DNA from: Thermohalobaculum sp039815685
Lineage (GTDB): Bacteria; Pseudomonadota; Alphaproteobacteria; Rhodobacterales; Rhodobacteraceae
Direction of reading: 5' to 3'
Assembly (NCBI GenBank): GCA_039815685.1
Contig: JBCBYV010000010.1
Span: 62,001-126,000 of the forward strand
DNA: 64,000 bases
In this document: positions 44,699-54,758 of the stretch, in pieces
How positions within the stretch are numbered: the stretch's first letter is position 1
Layout of the letters: each line of letters opens with the position of its first letter
Position numbers and translations under genes: made by a program
Notes under the pieces: model-generated
Database searches by the model: none
Told to the model about the DNA's origin: nothing
What the model saw: the letters and a program-made list of their open reading frames with translations, nothing else

Positions 44699-45376
44699 TC
44701 AGGACGCGGCCCGGCCCAAGGCGTCGTCGACGATGGCAGCCGCCGCGGCGGCTGCGGCGTCTATATCCATCTCGGTGGTGTCCAGCAAGTGCGCATCCGA
44801 CGCCTGGCGGAGGGGGGCGCTCTTGCGCTCGCTGTCCTGGGCGTCGCGGGCACGGATGTCGGCAAGGACCTTGGCGACCGAGGTCTCCGCCCCGGCGGCG
44901 GTGAGTTCGAGATAGCGCCGCTCGGCCCGTGCCTCGGCGCTGGCGGTGAGGAAAAGCTTCACCTCCGCCTCGGGGCAGATGACCGTGCCGATATCCCGCC
45001 CGTCGAGCACCGCGCCGCCGATGCGGCGGGCGAACTCGCGCTGGAAGGCCACGAGCGCCTTGCGCACGCCGGGGAACTTCGCGACCCGGCTGGCCGCGCG
45101 GGCGGCGAGGGCTGTGCGCAGCCCCCGGATGCCGAGATGCTCGGCCCGCAGATCGCGGGCGATGAGCTCTGCCGCCCCCTCGTCGATCACGCCGCGCCCG
45201 GTATCCATCGCGAGCTTGCCGACGGCGCGGTAGAGGAGGCCCGTGTCGAGATGGGCGAAGCCGAACTGCGTGCAGAGCGCCTTGGCGACGGTCCCCTTGC
45301 CGGCACCAGCAGGCCCGTCGATCGCGACGGTGAAGGAACGCTCGTACGCAGTATCGGGTTCAGCGTCAGACGTCAT
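44699..45376 (-). CDS. cmk: Cytidylate kinase
   Basis: The 225-residue kinase phosphorylates CMP and dCMP. The P-loop is GPAGAGKGT at residues 21-29. Other hallmarks are FAHLDTGLLYRAVG, VLDGRDIGTVICPEAEVKLFLTAS and RDAQDSERKSAPLRQA. ATG 45376 is the domain-compatible start; an upstream in-frame reading to 45574 has no homology and crosses the promoter region. An unusual alanine-rich C-terminus (DIDAAAAAAAAIVDDAL) is present. Confidence 0.97.
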   Translation of the reverse strand: MTSDAEPDTAYERSFTVAIDGPAGAGKGTVAKALCTQFGFAHLDTGLLYRAVGKLAMDTGRGVIDEGAAELIARDLRAEHLGIRGLRTALAARAASRVAKFPGVRKALVAFQREFARRIGGAVLDGRDIGTVICPEAEVKLFLTASAEARAERRYLELTAAGAETSVAKVLADIRARDAQDSERKSAPLRQASDAHLLDTTEMDIDAAAAAAAAIVDDALGRAAS

Positions 45377-45591
45377 CTCACTCGGCCTTGATGCGCCGCT
45401 TAGGGGTAATCCCCTATCGCGCGCCCCGTGCATAGATGGGGGCGCGCGGAACGTTACGAAGATGTGAGCCCATTCCGCGGCGAAAATAAGGGATTTGTGG
45501 CGGCGCTGGGTTCGGGATCGACACTTTATGGTGGTGGTCGTTTCGCGCGGTTGTCGGGCGCGGTCCTCTGGCACCGGCGGGGCGGACGGGG

Positions 45592-46959
45592 TCAGCTGTT
45601 GGCTTTCGTGATGGCGGCGCCGAGCCCGTTCATGAGATCGATGAAGCCCGGGAAGCTGGTCGCGATCGGGGACGCGTCGTCGATGCGGACGGGCCGTGCG
45701 GTGCCGAAGCCGAGGCAGGCGAAGGACATCGCGATGCGGTGGTCGAGATGGGTGGCGACGGTTCCGCCGCCTGGTACGCCATCGCCACCTCGCCCGTGCA
45801 CCGTCATGCCGTCCTCGTGCTCGGTGACCTCGACGCCGTTCGCGCGGAGCCCGGCGACGACGGCGGCGATGCGGTCGCTCTCCTTCACGCGAAGCTCGCC
45901 GATCCCGCGCATGACCGTGTCGCCCGTTGCGAAGGCCGCGATGCAGGCGAGGACGGGGTATTCATCGATCATGCTGGGCGCGCGCTCCGGCGGGACCTCG
46001 ACGCCCTTGAGCGCGCCGGTGTGGCGGGCGCGGAGATCGGCGACGGGCTCGCCCGAGGCGTCGCGCGGATTCTCCTGTGTGAGATCCGCGCCCATCTCGC
46101 CGAGTGTGCGGTAGAAGCCGTCCCGCGTGGGGTTGAGGCAGATGCCCGGGACTAGGATCTCGGATCCGGGCGCGATCAGCGCGGCAGCCACGGGGAAGGC
46201 GGCGGAGGACGGATCGCGGGGCACCGCGACATGGCCTGCGCGCAGCTCTGCCTCGCCCTTGAGGCGGATGGCGCGGCCGTCCTCGGTCTCGTCGGTGACG
46301 ATCTCGGCTCCGAAGGCGCGGAGCATGCGTTCGGAGTGGTCGCGCGTCGCCTCCCGCTCGATCACCACCGTCTCGCCCGGTGCGTTGAGGCCGGCGAGGA
46401 GGACGGCGGATTTCACCTGCGCGGACGGCACCGGCAGGCGGTAGGTGACGGGTACCGGGGCGCGGGCGCCCTCGAGCGTGAGCGGCAGGAGCCCGCCGGC
46501 GCGGCCCATGGCGCGGGTGCCGAATTCGGCGAGCGGTGTGAGGATGCGGCCCATCGGCCGGCGGCGGAGCGAGGCGTCGCCGGTGAAGGTGGCCGCGATC
46601 GGGCAGGTCGCCATGAGCCCCATGATGAGGCGCACGCCGGTGCCTGCATTGCCGCAGTCGATCACGTCCTCGGGCTCCAGAAGCCCGCCGGTGCCGAGGC
46701 CGTGGACGCGCCAGGTGCCTTCGCCCGTGCGCTCGACGGTGGCACCGAAGGCGCGCATCGCATCAGCGGTGCGCAATACGTCCTCGCCTTCGAGCAAGCC
46801 CTCGATGGTCGTCTCCCCGATGGAGAGCGTGCCAAGGATGAGGGCGCGGTGGCTGACCGATTTGTCGCCCGGGACGACCGCTTCGCCCTTGAGCGGTGCG
46901 GTGGCGCGAGCGGTGGCGGGTGACGCAATGGCAAGGGGAGCGGTGGCGGCGGTGGACAT
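45592..46959 (-). CDS. aroA: 3-phosphoshikimate 1-carboxyvinyltransferase (EPSP synthase)
   Basis: A 455-residue shikimate-pathway enzyme from ATG 46959, preceded by AAGGA. Hallmarks are PGDKSVSHRALILG, GNAGTGVRLIMG, the substrate-binding RPMGRILTPL block, MIDEYPVLA and ELRVKESDRI. The P-loop-like GNAGTG carries no change of the alanine type known from naturally tolerant class II enzymes that could be called by eye (here GNAGTGVRL). It is the first gene of the aroA-cmk-rpsA series. A longer reading frame upstream to 47187 is not conserved. Confidence 0.97.
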   Translation of the reverse strand: MSTAATAPLAIASPATARATAPLKGEAVVPGDKSVSHRALILGTLSIGETTIEGLLEGEDVLRTADAMRAFGATVERTGEGTWRVHGLGTGGLLEPEDVIDCGNAGTGVRLIMGLMATCPIAATFTGDASLRRRPMGRILTPLAEFGTRAMGRAGGLLPLTLEGARAPVPVTYRLPVPSAQVKSAVLLAGLNAPGETVVIEREATRDHSERMLRAFGAEIVTDETEDGRAIRLKGEAELRAGHVAVPRDPSSAAFPVAAALIAPGSEILVPGICLNPTRDGFYRTLGEMGADLTQENPRDASGEPVADLRARHTGALKGVEVPPERAPSMIDEYPVLACIAAFATGDTVMRGIGELRVKESDRIAAVVAGLRANGVEVTEHEDGMTVHGRGGDGVPGGGTVATHLDHRIAMSFACLGFGTARPVRIDDASPIATSFPGFIDLMNGLGAAITKANS

Positions 46960-47162
46960 CGGGGCGGGGTCCTTGATGGAGACGCAGGCCTGATAGCGGC
47001 GGTCGTGCCGGGCGGCAAGCGCAAGGCGGAAAGCGCAGGGAGGTCGGGCAGGCGGCATCGCGGCTGGTCGCCGCGATCGGTTCCTGCGGGAGCACTTGGC
47101 GGCGGTCGTTGGGAGAGCCTGTGAGCGGGAGGCTTCCTTGCGACGTTGAAAAGTGGCTGGGG

Positions 47163-47184
47163 AGGAGCCTTGGGGGCTCCTTTT
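47163..47184 (+). terminator. Intrinsic-terminator-like hairpin
   Basis: The stem AGGAGCC, loop TTGGG, GGCTCCT is followed by TTT on the plus strand. Outer sequences TTGAAAAG (47146-47153) and CTTTTCAA (47180-47187) are also complementary, which gives a larger two-part structure. No plus-strand gene ends just upstream. Confidence 0.5.
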
Positions 47185-47363
47185 CAAGCGTGTCTCGAAG
47201 GACAGGGCGCCTCAAGGACGCCGTTGGCGCCGGCTTCGCCGGTGGCGTTGCCATCCTTGACCCGCCCCGACCTTCGGGTCTTGCGAGCCAGGGATGGAAG
47301 GTGGTGGCTGATTGATCCGCAGTCCTAGTGGTAGAGCTGAGACAGAAGATCCCGTTCGAAGTC

Positions 47364-47481
47364 ATCCCCTGGCTCGATCCGGGGATCCAGAAAACCGCTC
47401 AATTCCAATCCTGTGGCAGCTATCTGAATTGCTGGGTCAGGTCCGGCAACGACAGCACCAAGCTTCTCGGCCGAACTATTA
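47364..47481. repeat. Composite palindromic repeat, copy e
   Basis: Palindrome 1 is at 47364-47386 (ATCCCC ... GGGGAT) and palindrome 2 at 47429-47449 (TTGCTGGG ... CCGGCAA). A tail TCTCGGCCGAAC then ATTAG follows 16 bases later. It aligns without gaps to 56668-56778. Confidence 0.8.
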
Positions 47482-47619
47482 GCCGATGTGTCGGGCCGGT
47501 GGGTCACTCAGAGGTCGTCAGATGCAATGGTCCTGTATCCGATCGGCACTCTTCGTCTTCCGTTCACCGTCCCGTCGATATCCTGACGCGGGAGGGGGCG
47601 GGCCCTAGGTGCTTTTTCG

Positions 47620-48339
47620 TCAGCGTCTGCGGAAGGTCAGGTAGTGGGGGCGGCGACCTTCGCGGAGCGCCTTTCTCTCGTAGCGAGTGCCGGGCCAGCC
47701 GGGCCATGGGCTGCGCCAGTCGATCGGGCTCTCGGCACACCATTCGAAGCGGTTGTCGCGGTTCAGCTGCTCTAGGCTGTGGCGGACATAGTCCTCGATA
47801 TCGGTGGCGATGCGGAACTCGGCGCCCGGGGCGAGGACGCGGGCGAGTTGCTCCAGCTGTTCCGGGTTCACGAAGCGGCGTTTCCAGTGGCGCTTTTTCG
47901 GCCAGGGATCGGGGTAGAGCAGGAACGCCCGGGCGATACTCGCCTCCGGCAGCACGTCCATCAGGTCGCGGGCGTCGCCCGCATGGATACGGAGATTGTG
48001 CACGCCCGCGCCTTCGATCGCCGAGAGCAGCATGGCCACGCCGTTGACGAAGGGCTCGCAGCCGATGATGCCGACATCCGGGTTGGCGGCCGCTTGCGCG
48101 ATCATGTGCTCGCCCCCGCCGAAGCCGATCTCGAGCCAGACTGCGCGCGCATCCGGGAAGAGAGCGGCGAGATCGATGGCGCGGCGGTCCGGGTTTTCCT
48201 CCCAGCCGATGCCGGGCGGGGCGAGGGCGGCGAGACGGGTCTCGAGCAGCGCCTTTTGGCCGTCGCGCAACTTCTTGCCATGGCGGCGACCGTAGAAGTT
48301 TCGCCAGGGTGCGCCATCTTCGCGTTCCGGGGTGCTCAT
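47620..48339 (-). CDS. trmB: tRNA (guanine-N7)-methyltransferase
   Basis: A 239-residue SAM-dependent methyltransferase that makes m7G46 in tRNAs. It has NFYGRRHGKKLRDGQ near the start, the SAM loop VWLEIGFGGGEHMI, IGCEPFVNGVAMLL, the family block LLYPDPWPKKRHWKRRFVN and the C-terminal SPWPGWPGTRYERKAL. Length and motifs are complete. In many Rhodobacterales trmB directly follows metK; here three genes and about 1.8 kb separate them. Confidence 0.97.
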   Translation of the reverse strand: MSTPEREDGAPWRNFYGRRHGKKLRDGQKALLETRLAALAPPGIGWEENPDRRAIDLAALFPDARAVWLEIGFGGGEHMIAQAAANPDVGIIGCEPFVNGVAMLLSAIEGAGVHNLRIHAGDARDLMDVLPEASIARAFLLYPDPWPKKRHWKRRFVNPEQLEQLARVLAPGAEFRIATDIEDYVRHSLEQLNRDNRFEWCAESPIDWRSPWPGWPGTRYERKALREGRRPHYLTFRRR

Positions 48340-48387
48340 GTGGCGTTCGCTACGGCGGGCGATCCGGAATTGGAAGGGGGACGGGTG

Positions 48388-49263
48388 TCAGGCCGCTTCG
48401 TCCGGCCAGGTGATGGCGCGGCGGTAGAGATGCCACGTCGCGTGGCCGAGGAGCGGCATGACGAAGACGAGCCCCACGAAGGCCGGCAGCGAGCCGAGCG
48501 CCAGGAGGGCCGCCACCACGAAGCCCCAGCCGAGCATGATGCCTGTGTTGCGCCGGAAGACGCCGAACGAGGCGGTGACGGCGGTCCGGATGCCCACATC
48601 GCGATGCATCAGCATCGGGAACGAGAAGGCCGCCCCTGCAAGCGCGCCGAGCGCGAAGAAAAAGCCGATGCCGAAGCCCGTACCGATCATGACCCAGCCG
48701 GCGGGCGTGGCGAGCGCATCCTCGAAGAATGCGGCGACCGAGAGCGGCTGCTCCGGCCCGAGGGTGAAATCGTAGATCACCTGGCTCACCAAGAGCCAGA
48801 CGACGAAGAGACCGATGAGACCGAGGCCGAGCAGGAAGACGGCGCCGGATTGCGGGGCCGCGAGGACGCGGAGGGCGGCGCCCCAGCGGGCGGGCTCTCC
48901 GGCGGCGCGGCGCCGGCTGAGCTCGTAGACCGCGACGGCGAAGAAGGGCCCGAGCAGCGCGAAACCCGCCGCGAGCGGAAAGACCAGCGGCAGGCGCGAG
49001 AGGTCATAGGCCAGGATCGAGACGACGAGGCCGACGATCGGCCAGGTGAGGCAGAGGGCGACGACATCGCTGCGGAGCGCGCTCAGATCGTCCCAGCCTG
49101 CGCTGAGCGCGCGGCCGATATCGCCCTTGCTCAGCCGTCGGATCTCGGGCGCTGCCGTATCGCCCGCCTGGCCGCGGGCGGCGCGCATGACGCCACCGAG
49201 CCAGCCGGTTGCCTGCGCCACCTGTTGGCCTGTGAATTCGATGGGGTTCTTGATGGTTGCCAT
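48388..49263 (-). CDS. DUF2189 integral membrane protein
   Basis: 291 residues from ATG 49263, preceded by GGAAGGGGAAG. After a soluble N-terminus with IRRLSKGDIGRALSAGWDDL, about six hydrophobic helices follow (LCLTWPIVGLVVSILAY, FPLAAGFALLGPFFAVAVYELS, FLLGLGLIGLFVVWLLVSQVIYD, MIGTGFGIGFFFALGALAGAAF, GIMLGWGFVVAALLALGSLP). The pattern PLLGHATWHLYRRAI near the end is typical of DUF2189. Its function is unknown. Probably co-transcribed with trmB, 48 bp downstream. Confidence 0.85.
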   Translation of the reverse strand: MATIKNPIEFTGQQVAQATGWLGGVMRAARGQAGDTAAPEIRRLSKGDIGRALSAGWDDLSALRSDVVALCLTWPIVGLVVSILAYDLSRLPLVFPLAAGFALLGPFFAVAVYELSRRRAAGEPARWGAALRVLAAPQSGAVFLLGLGLIGLFVVWLLVSQVIYDFTLGPEQPLSVAAFFEDALATPAGWVMIGTGFGIGFFFALGALAGAAFSFPMLMHRDVGIRTAVTASFGVFRRNTGIMLGWGFVVAALLALGSLPAFVGLVFVMPLLGHATWHLYRRAITWPDEAA

Positions 49264-49484
49264 GGTCGTGCTTCCCCTTCCATTGGTGGGATCAGCCGAT
49301 TGGACGCGCATGATACCATTTCGGCGGCTCGGACGCCATTTCGTGCCGGGTTGGGGGCCATCGGTGCGTGGCCGTGCCTGCGGTTGGGGCCGATGCATTG
49401 ACCGAACTCAAGGTATCGAGGTCGCGTTTTCGTACCTTTTCCGGGCGGGATCGCTCTGGGTGGGATCGCGCGCCGGAGGCGGTC

Positions 49485-49733
49485 ATGACGATGCATAACT
49501 CCTTGATATCCTTGGCATGGACCGGTGGGCCAAAGCGCCCGCCTGGGAGCCTGCCCGAGCTTCTGTTTCGCGATCAGTGCCAGCTTTGCAGTGACTGTGC
49601 GGCCGTCTGTCCGCAGGGGATCATCCTGCTGGGCTCGGACGGATTTCCCGAACTGGCCGTCGGGAGCCGGGGCTGTACGGGCTGCGGGCTCTGCGCAGAG
49701 ATCTGCACGCCTCAGGCCATCCTGCCGATGTGA
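49485..49733 (+). CDS. Small 2[4Fe-4S] ferredoxin-type protein (NapF-like)
   Basis: 82 residues from ATG 49485, which has GGAGG five bases upstream; upstream in-frame starts lack an RBS. Two cluster motifs are present, CQLCSDCAAVCPQG and GCTGCGLCAEICTP, with eight usable cysteines. The spacing resembles the C-terminal pair of NapF-like ferredoxins. No nitrate reductase or other redox partner lies nearby, so its partner is unknown. It is divergent from the DUF2189 gene. Confidence 0.82.
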   Translation: MTMHNSLISLAWTGGPKRPPGSLPELLFRDQCQLCSDCAAVCPQGIILLGSDGFPELAVGSRGCTGCGLCAEICTPQAILPM

Positions 49734-50153
49734 TGACTTGCGGCGGGCCTGGCGGGGTTACCGGTCTGGCGCTGCGTCATCCCGCTCGCGTTGTCTGATC
49801 GGGCGGTGGGAGCGATGCGGGGGGTGCGCCTCCACAGCGCGGGCGCTTGCGGGTGATGACGATCCATCGGATCGGTGCACCACTGTCGTCATCGCGGGGC
49901 CTGAGCCGGCGACCAGCGGTGCCGGGCACCGGGTTCCGGTGTTGGATCCCCCTGTCGGGCCCGGGGGGATGACAGGATCCTTCGGTTGGTTCTGTCAGCC
50001 CGGCCGCTGTCCCGGTGGAGCGACACCGACGTTTGGAAGCCGGACTGGCCGTACGCCGGTTCGACTGGAGGGTCCAGAGAAGGCTGCAGTCTCAGTGCTG
50101 TAGATTGCCGGGGCGGGCCGGTAGTGACGGACCCGTCCGATCCGGCCTCATCG
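49734..50153. other. Spacer containing a decayed composite palindromic repeat
   Basis: This spacer holds two palindromic segments, 49888-49913 (TCGCGGGGCCTGAGCCGGCGA, imperfect) and 49946-49970 (ATCCCCC ... GGGGGAT). They match the order of the composite repeats elsewhere. A third weak relative lies at about 50106-50130. No gene is supported. It is downstream of metK and may carry its terminator. Confidence 0.55.
49888..49973. repeat. Composite palindromic repeat, decayed copy
   Basis: Two imperfect palindromes about 30 bp apart flank Gly/Pro-codon-like DNA. The second reads GGATCCCCC then GGGGGATGAC, close to palindrome 1 of the 47364 element in reverse orientation. Confidence 0.6.
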
Positions 50154-51344
<1,191 letters not shown>

Positions 51345-51597
51345 CGCCTGCCCTCTGTCGCTTACCCGTGAGCCCCTCGCGCTCGCCCGGCGCGGAGTGG
51401 CACGCTTTCGCCGGCCCGGTCAAGCAACCGCTCCCCCCCGCGAAACGCCGTCAGGCGCATGCGATCGTGGGCGGCAACCACTTCGCAACCATGTCCGGTA
51501 GGCAAAGTTTAGTTTCATCCCGTTAGCACAAGGTTCTCGGATGCGGCGCCGGCAACGGGCTGCCTGGTGATCGCTTTGGCGAGGAGACGCGACAGCC

Positions 51598-54078
51598 ATG
51601 AACCCGGTGCTGCGCTTTCTGAAGCGGCGCTTCATCGTCACGATGCTGGTGATCCTGCTTCCGATCACGGCAGGTGTCGGTGGCAGCATCGTCATGGATC
51701 ACTACTGGCACTCGCAGCAGCAATACGCGCTTGCGCTCAGCAAGCTCGGACGCTCGATCAGCGATCTCGCGCTCAATGTCGGTGTTTTTCGATCTACTGA
51801 CGGCTCGCGGGAGCAGCGCGAACGGCTCGTGAAGGCCTTCGCGGGGACGCTCGAGATCTACAATGCTTTAAGCGACGCGCATCTTCGCCACGATGCGAGG
51901 CGTCGGGTGACGACGCTCGAGCTTGCGGAGCAACTGCGCCGGATCGAGGCCAGTCTGGGTGTCGCGACCCGAATGATGATCAGCGAGACAGATGTTCACG
52001 CGATCGAAAAGTCGGCCGATCTCAGGAAGTTCTGGTCAGAACCACCGCCGCCGTCGGCGGACGGCACCATCCAGATTTCGCTCGAGGCGCTGATTGGCGA
52101 GCTCATGCTGGACCTCGCGCCCATCGCCGAAGCGGAGGGGCCGCTCGCGTCATCGGACGGGGTGTGGCTCGACCGTTTCCAGCGCACCTGGGATCAGGGC
52201 GAGATGGAGCGGCTGAACGAGCTGACCATGTTCGCGGAGGCGCAGGCCTACGATATCGCCCATTTCACGCCCTTCATGAAGCTTTCTATCCTGGCGGCCG
52301 CGCTTGGCGGGGTGATCGCGGCCTATGTCATCGTGGCGCGGCCAGCGGCGCGCCACATCGCCGAAGCGCAGGCCCGGCTCGAGAGTGAAGCGGGACGCGC
52401 GCAGGCGGCGGAGCGGGCGAAGTCGGAGTTCCTGGCCAATATGAGCCATGAGATCCGGACCCCGATGAACGGCATCATCGGGATGTCGGAGCTTCTCTCG
52501 GGCACGAAGCTCGACAGCCGGCAGGCGATGTTCGCCGATATCATCGACGGCTCGGCGCGCACGCTTCTCGGCATCATCAACGATATCCTGGACTTCACGA
52601 AGATCGACGCGGGACAGCTCAAGATCTCGCCTGCCCCTTTCAAGCTCACCTCGCTGGTGAACGAAGCCGCGCAGCTTCTGGCGAAGGCCGCCAATGACAA
52701 GGATCTCGAATTGCTCGTCCGGGTTCAGCCCGGCCTGCCGCGCATGGTGGTGGGGGACTTCGTGCGGCTCAGGCAGGTCGTCATCAACCTTCTGGCCAAT
52801 GCCGTGAAGTTCACGCAGCACGGCGAGGTCATGATCGACGTCACCGGCCGGTTCGAGGAGCTGCGGCGCCCGGAGGATACGCCGCGCCTGCAGCTTGCGA
52901 TCGAAGTCAGCGACACCGGCATCGGCATCGCGCCGGGAAAGCTCGCCGAGGTCTTCGAGAAGTTCAGCCAGGTCGATGGCTCCTCGACGCGCAGCCATGA
53001 GGGCACGGGCCTCGGCCTTGCGATCTCGAAGGGCCTGATCGAGCTCATGGGCGGGCAGATCAGTGCGAAGTCGGAGCTGGGGCGCGGGTCGAGCTTCCGG
53101 ATCGAGCTGCCGCTGCGCGTGCGGGTGGGCGAGGAGGAACGCGCGAAGGCGCTCTCGCCTGTCGATCTTCAGGGATTGCGCGTGCTGGTGATCGACGACA
53201 ACGAGACGAACCGCGTGATCCTCGCAGAACAGCTGTCGTCCTGGCGCATGCGCGAGCGTAGCGCACCGTCGGGCCGCGAGGGGTTGCGCAAGCTCTGGAG
53301 CGCGGCCGACCGGGGCGAGCCCTTCGATCTGCTGCTCCTCGACCATCAGATGCCGGGGATGAGCGGGTCGGACGTGCTCGCCGAGCTTCGCGATGCGCCG
53401 GAGGGAGCGGATCTGCCGGTGATCATCCTGTCCTCGATGGGGATCGAGGACGACATGCCCGGAACCGCGGCGATGGCCGACAAGGTTCTGACCAAGCCTG
53501 TGGGCGCATCCGACCTGCTCGATGCCATCGCGACCGTGATGAGCGACCGGGCGGAGGGCGATGTGCGCTGGACCGAGGAAATCGATGCCATGGAGAACAC
53601 CGACATGCCGGCGAACAATCCCGAGATCCTGGTGGTCGAGGACAACGCGGTGAACCGCAGCGTCGTCGAGCATATGCTGCTGAGCATCGGGGTGGGCTGC
53701 GTCTTCGCCAACAATGGCGAGGAGGGGGTGGAGGCGTTCTGGGAGCTGAAGCCGAAGCTCGTTCTGATGGATGTCTCGATGCCGGTCATGAACGGCTATG
53801 ACGCGACACGGCGGATCCGGGAGCTGGAGCTGGGTCTCGACACCCCCGCCTGCCGCATTGTCGGGCTGACGGCCCATGCGCTCGAGGGCGATCGGGAACG
53901 ATGCCTCGCCTCGGGCATGGACGACTATCTCTCGAAGCCCGTCTCGCTTGAGCAGCTGCGGTCCGTGATCGACGGCGTCGAGATTACCAGAGCCGAGGTC
54001 GAGCCTGTCGAGCCCGAGGATGCCGCCGACAAGGCTGCGGCGAAGGAGGGCGGCAAAGGGTCAAGCGAGGCGGCGTGA
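51598..54078 (+). CDS. Hybrid sensor histidine kinase with two receiver domains
   Basis: An 826-residue membrane kinase. Helix 1 is at about 10-32 (FIVTMLVILLPITAGVGGSIV) and helix 2 at about 228-248 (FMKLSILAAALGGVIAAYVIVA). The periplasmic sensor between them is helical and not a named family. HisKA has the phospho-acceptor His284 in NMSHEIRTPMNG. The ATPase domain shows NLLANAVKFT, DTGIGIAP and GTGLGLAIS. Receiver 1 has Asp582 in LLLLDHQMPGMSG and receiver 2 has Asp725 in LVLMDVSMPVMNGYDA, each with a matching Lys (LTKPVGA; LSKPVSL). No HPt domain or cognate regulator is encoded beside it. It sits between metK and the xre gene. Confidence 0.93.
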   Translation: MNPVLRFLKRRFIVTMLVILLPITAGVGGSIVMDHYWHSQQQYALALSKLGRSISDLALNVGVFRSTDGSREQRERLVKAFAGTLEIYNALSDAHLRHDARRRVTTLELAEQLRRIEASLGVATRMMISETDVHAIEKSADLRKFWSEPPPPSADGTIQISLEALIGELMLDLAPIAEAEGPLASSDGVWLDRFQRTWDQGEMERLNELTMFAEAQAYDIAHFTPFMKLSILAAALGGVIAAYVIVARPAARHIAEAQARLESEAGRAQAAERAKSEFLANMSHEIRTPMNGIIGMSELLSGTKLDSRQAMFADIIDGSARTLLGIINDILDFTKIDAGQLKISPAPFKLTSLVNEAAQLLAKAANDKDLELLVRVQPGLPRMVVGDFVRLRQVVINLLANAVKFTQHGEVMIDVTGRFEELRRPEDTPRLQLAIEVSDTGIGIAPGKLAEVFEKFSQVDGSSTRSHEGTGLGLAISKGLIELMGGQISAKSELGRGSSFRIELPLRVRVGEEERAKALSPVDLQGLRVLVIDDNETNRVILAEQLSSWRMRERSAPSGREGLRKLWSAADRGEPFDLLLLDHQMPGMSGSDVLAELRDAPEGADLPVIILSSMGIEDDMPGTAAMADKVLTKPVGASDLLDAIATVMSDRAEGDVRWTEEIDAMENTDMPANNPEILVVEDNAVNRSVVEHMLLSIGVGCVFANNGEEGVEAFWELKPKLVLMDVSMPVMNGYDATRRIRELELGLDTPACRIVGLTAHALEGDRERCLASGMDDYLSKPVSLEQLRSVIDGVEITRAEVEPVEPEDAADKAAAKEGGKGSSEAA

Positions 54079-54208
54079 TGGCGTTGGAACGCCTACGCTG
54101 ACTGCGGGTCCGAACGATCAGGAGGGCCGGGAGCGTCTCGGCGCGGTTGCCGCTGCATCTCGATCAGATTGGTGAGACGGCGTCTCGCGCTCACTCTCAC
54201 TCTAGCGC

Positions 54209-54631
54209 TCAGCCGAGGCGGCTGGCGCCCGTATCCGCGCTGCCCTCGCTATCGGCGATGGTGCGGACGAGTTCGAGGAGCCGCGAGCGTGTATGCGGAT
54301 TGTCGATCCGACAGAAGGCGCGGCTCAGGCTGTACCCTTCGGAGGTGGCGAGGAAGCGGCGGATGATGCCGTCGTCCTCCGTCGACTGCCCCGTGTCCTG
54401 GGAGCGCTGCAAACCTTCGTAAAAGAAGCTCACCTCGACATTCAGGATCTCGGCGATGTGGAAGAGACGCCCCGCGCCGATGCGGTTGAGACCCTTCTCG
54501 TATTTTTGGACCTGCTGAAAGGTGAGGCCGAGCGAATGGCCGAGCTGCTCCTGGCTCATGCCGAGCCCCTGGCGGCGGAGCCTCAGCCGCGCGCCGATAT
54601 AGGCATCAATGTCGTCCGGTGCCTTGGACAT
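54209..54631 (-). CDS. XRE-family transcriptional regulator
   Basis: A 140-residue helix-turn-helix protein. The HTH runs from about 12 to 66 (IGARLRLRRQGLGMSQEQLG, HSLGLTFQQVQKYEKGLNRI, GAGRLFHIAEILNVEVSFFY). The C-terminal half (GYSLSRAFCRIDNPHTRSRLLELVRTIA) is typical of the alphaproteobacterial regulators found between lnt and metK. It lies downstream of lnt with a 127-bp gap and converges on the histidine kinase. Targets are unknown. Confidence 0.9.
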   Translation of the reverse strand: MSKAPDDIDAYIGARLRLRRQGLGMSQEQLGHSLGLTFQQVQKYEKGLNRIGAGRLFHIAEILNVEVSFFYEGLQRSQDTGQSTEDDGIIRRFLATSEGYSLSRAFCRIDNPHTRSRLLELVRTIADSEGSADTGASRLG

Positions 54632-54758
54632 GCCCCGAATTCCCCCCCTCTGGCAGCGCTCCCGGCCCCGAAGGCCGCTATCGTCGCGCCGCCCCGGCCG
54701 CAGCTTTCCGCGCTGCCATCTTCACAACCACACTAAGAGCGTCCGGAAACGCAGACGC

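Larger units (their letters stand above)
46960..47619. other. 660-bp gene-free spacer with hairpins and a repeat
   Basis: No gene is supported here. The left 180 bp are upstream of aroA. Three hairpins follow one another at 47146-47187, 47212-47260 and 47259-47280, and a composite palindromic repeat lies at 47364-47481. The hairpins could belong to a structured small RNA or to terminators; no known RNA family was recognised. Confidence 0.5.

Noticed and set aside
47109..47315. A 68-codon plus-strand open frame in the aroA-trmB spacer
   Set aside because: No start context or conserved sequence; it coincides with the hairpins.
46960..47340. Possible tRNA in the aroA-trmB spacer
   Set aside because: Hairpins are present but no acceptor stem with T-loop and anticodon arm can be folded.
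51345..51500. Possible SAM/SAH riboswitch in the metK leader
   Set aside because: The conserved aptamer core was not found by eye on either strand.
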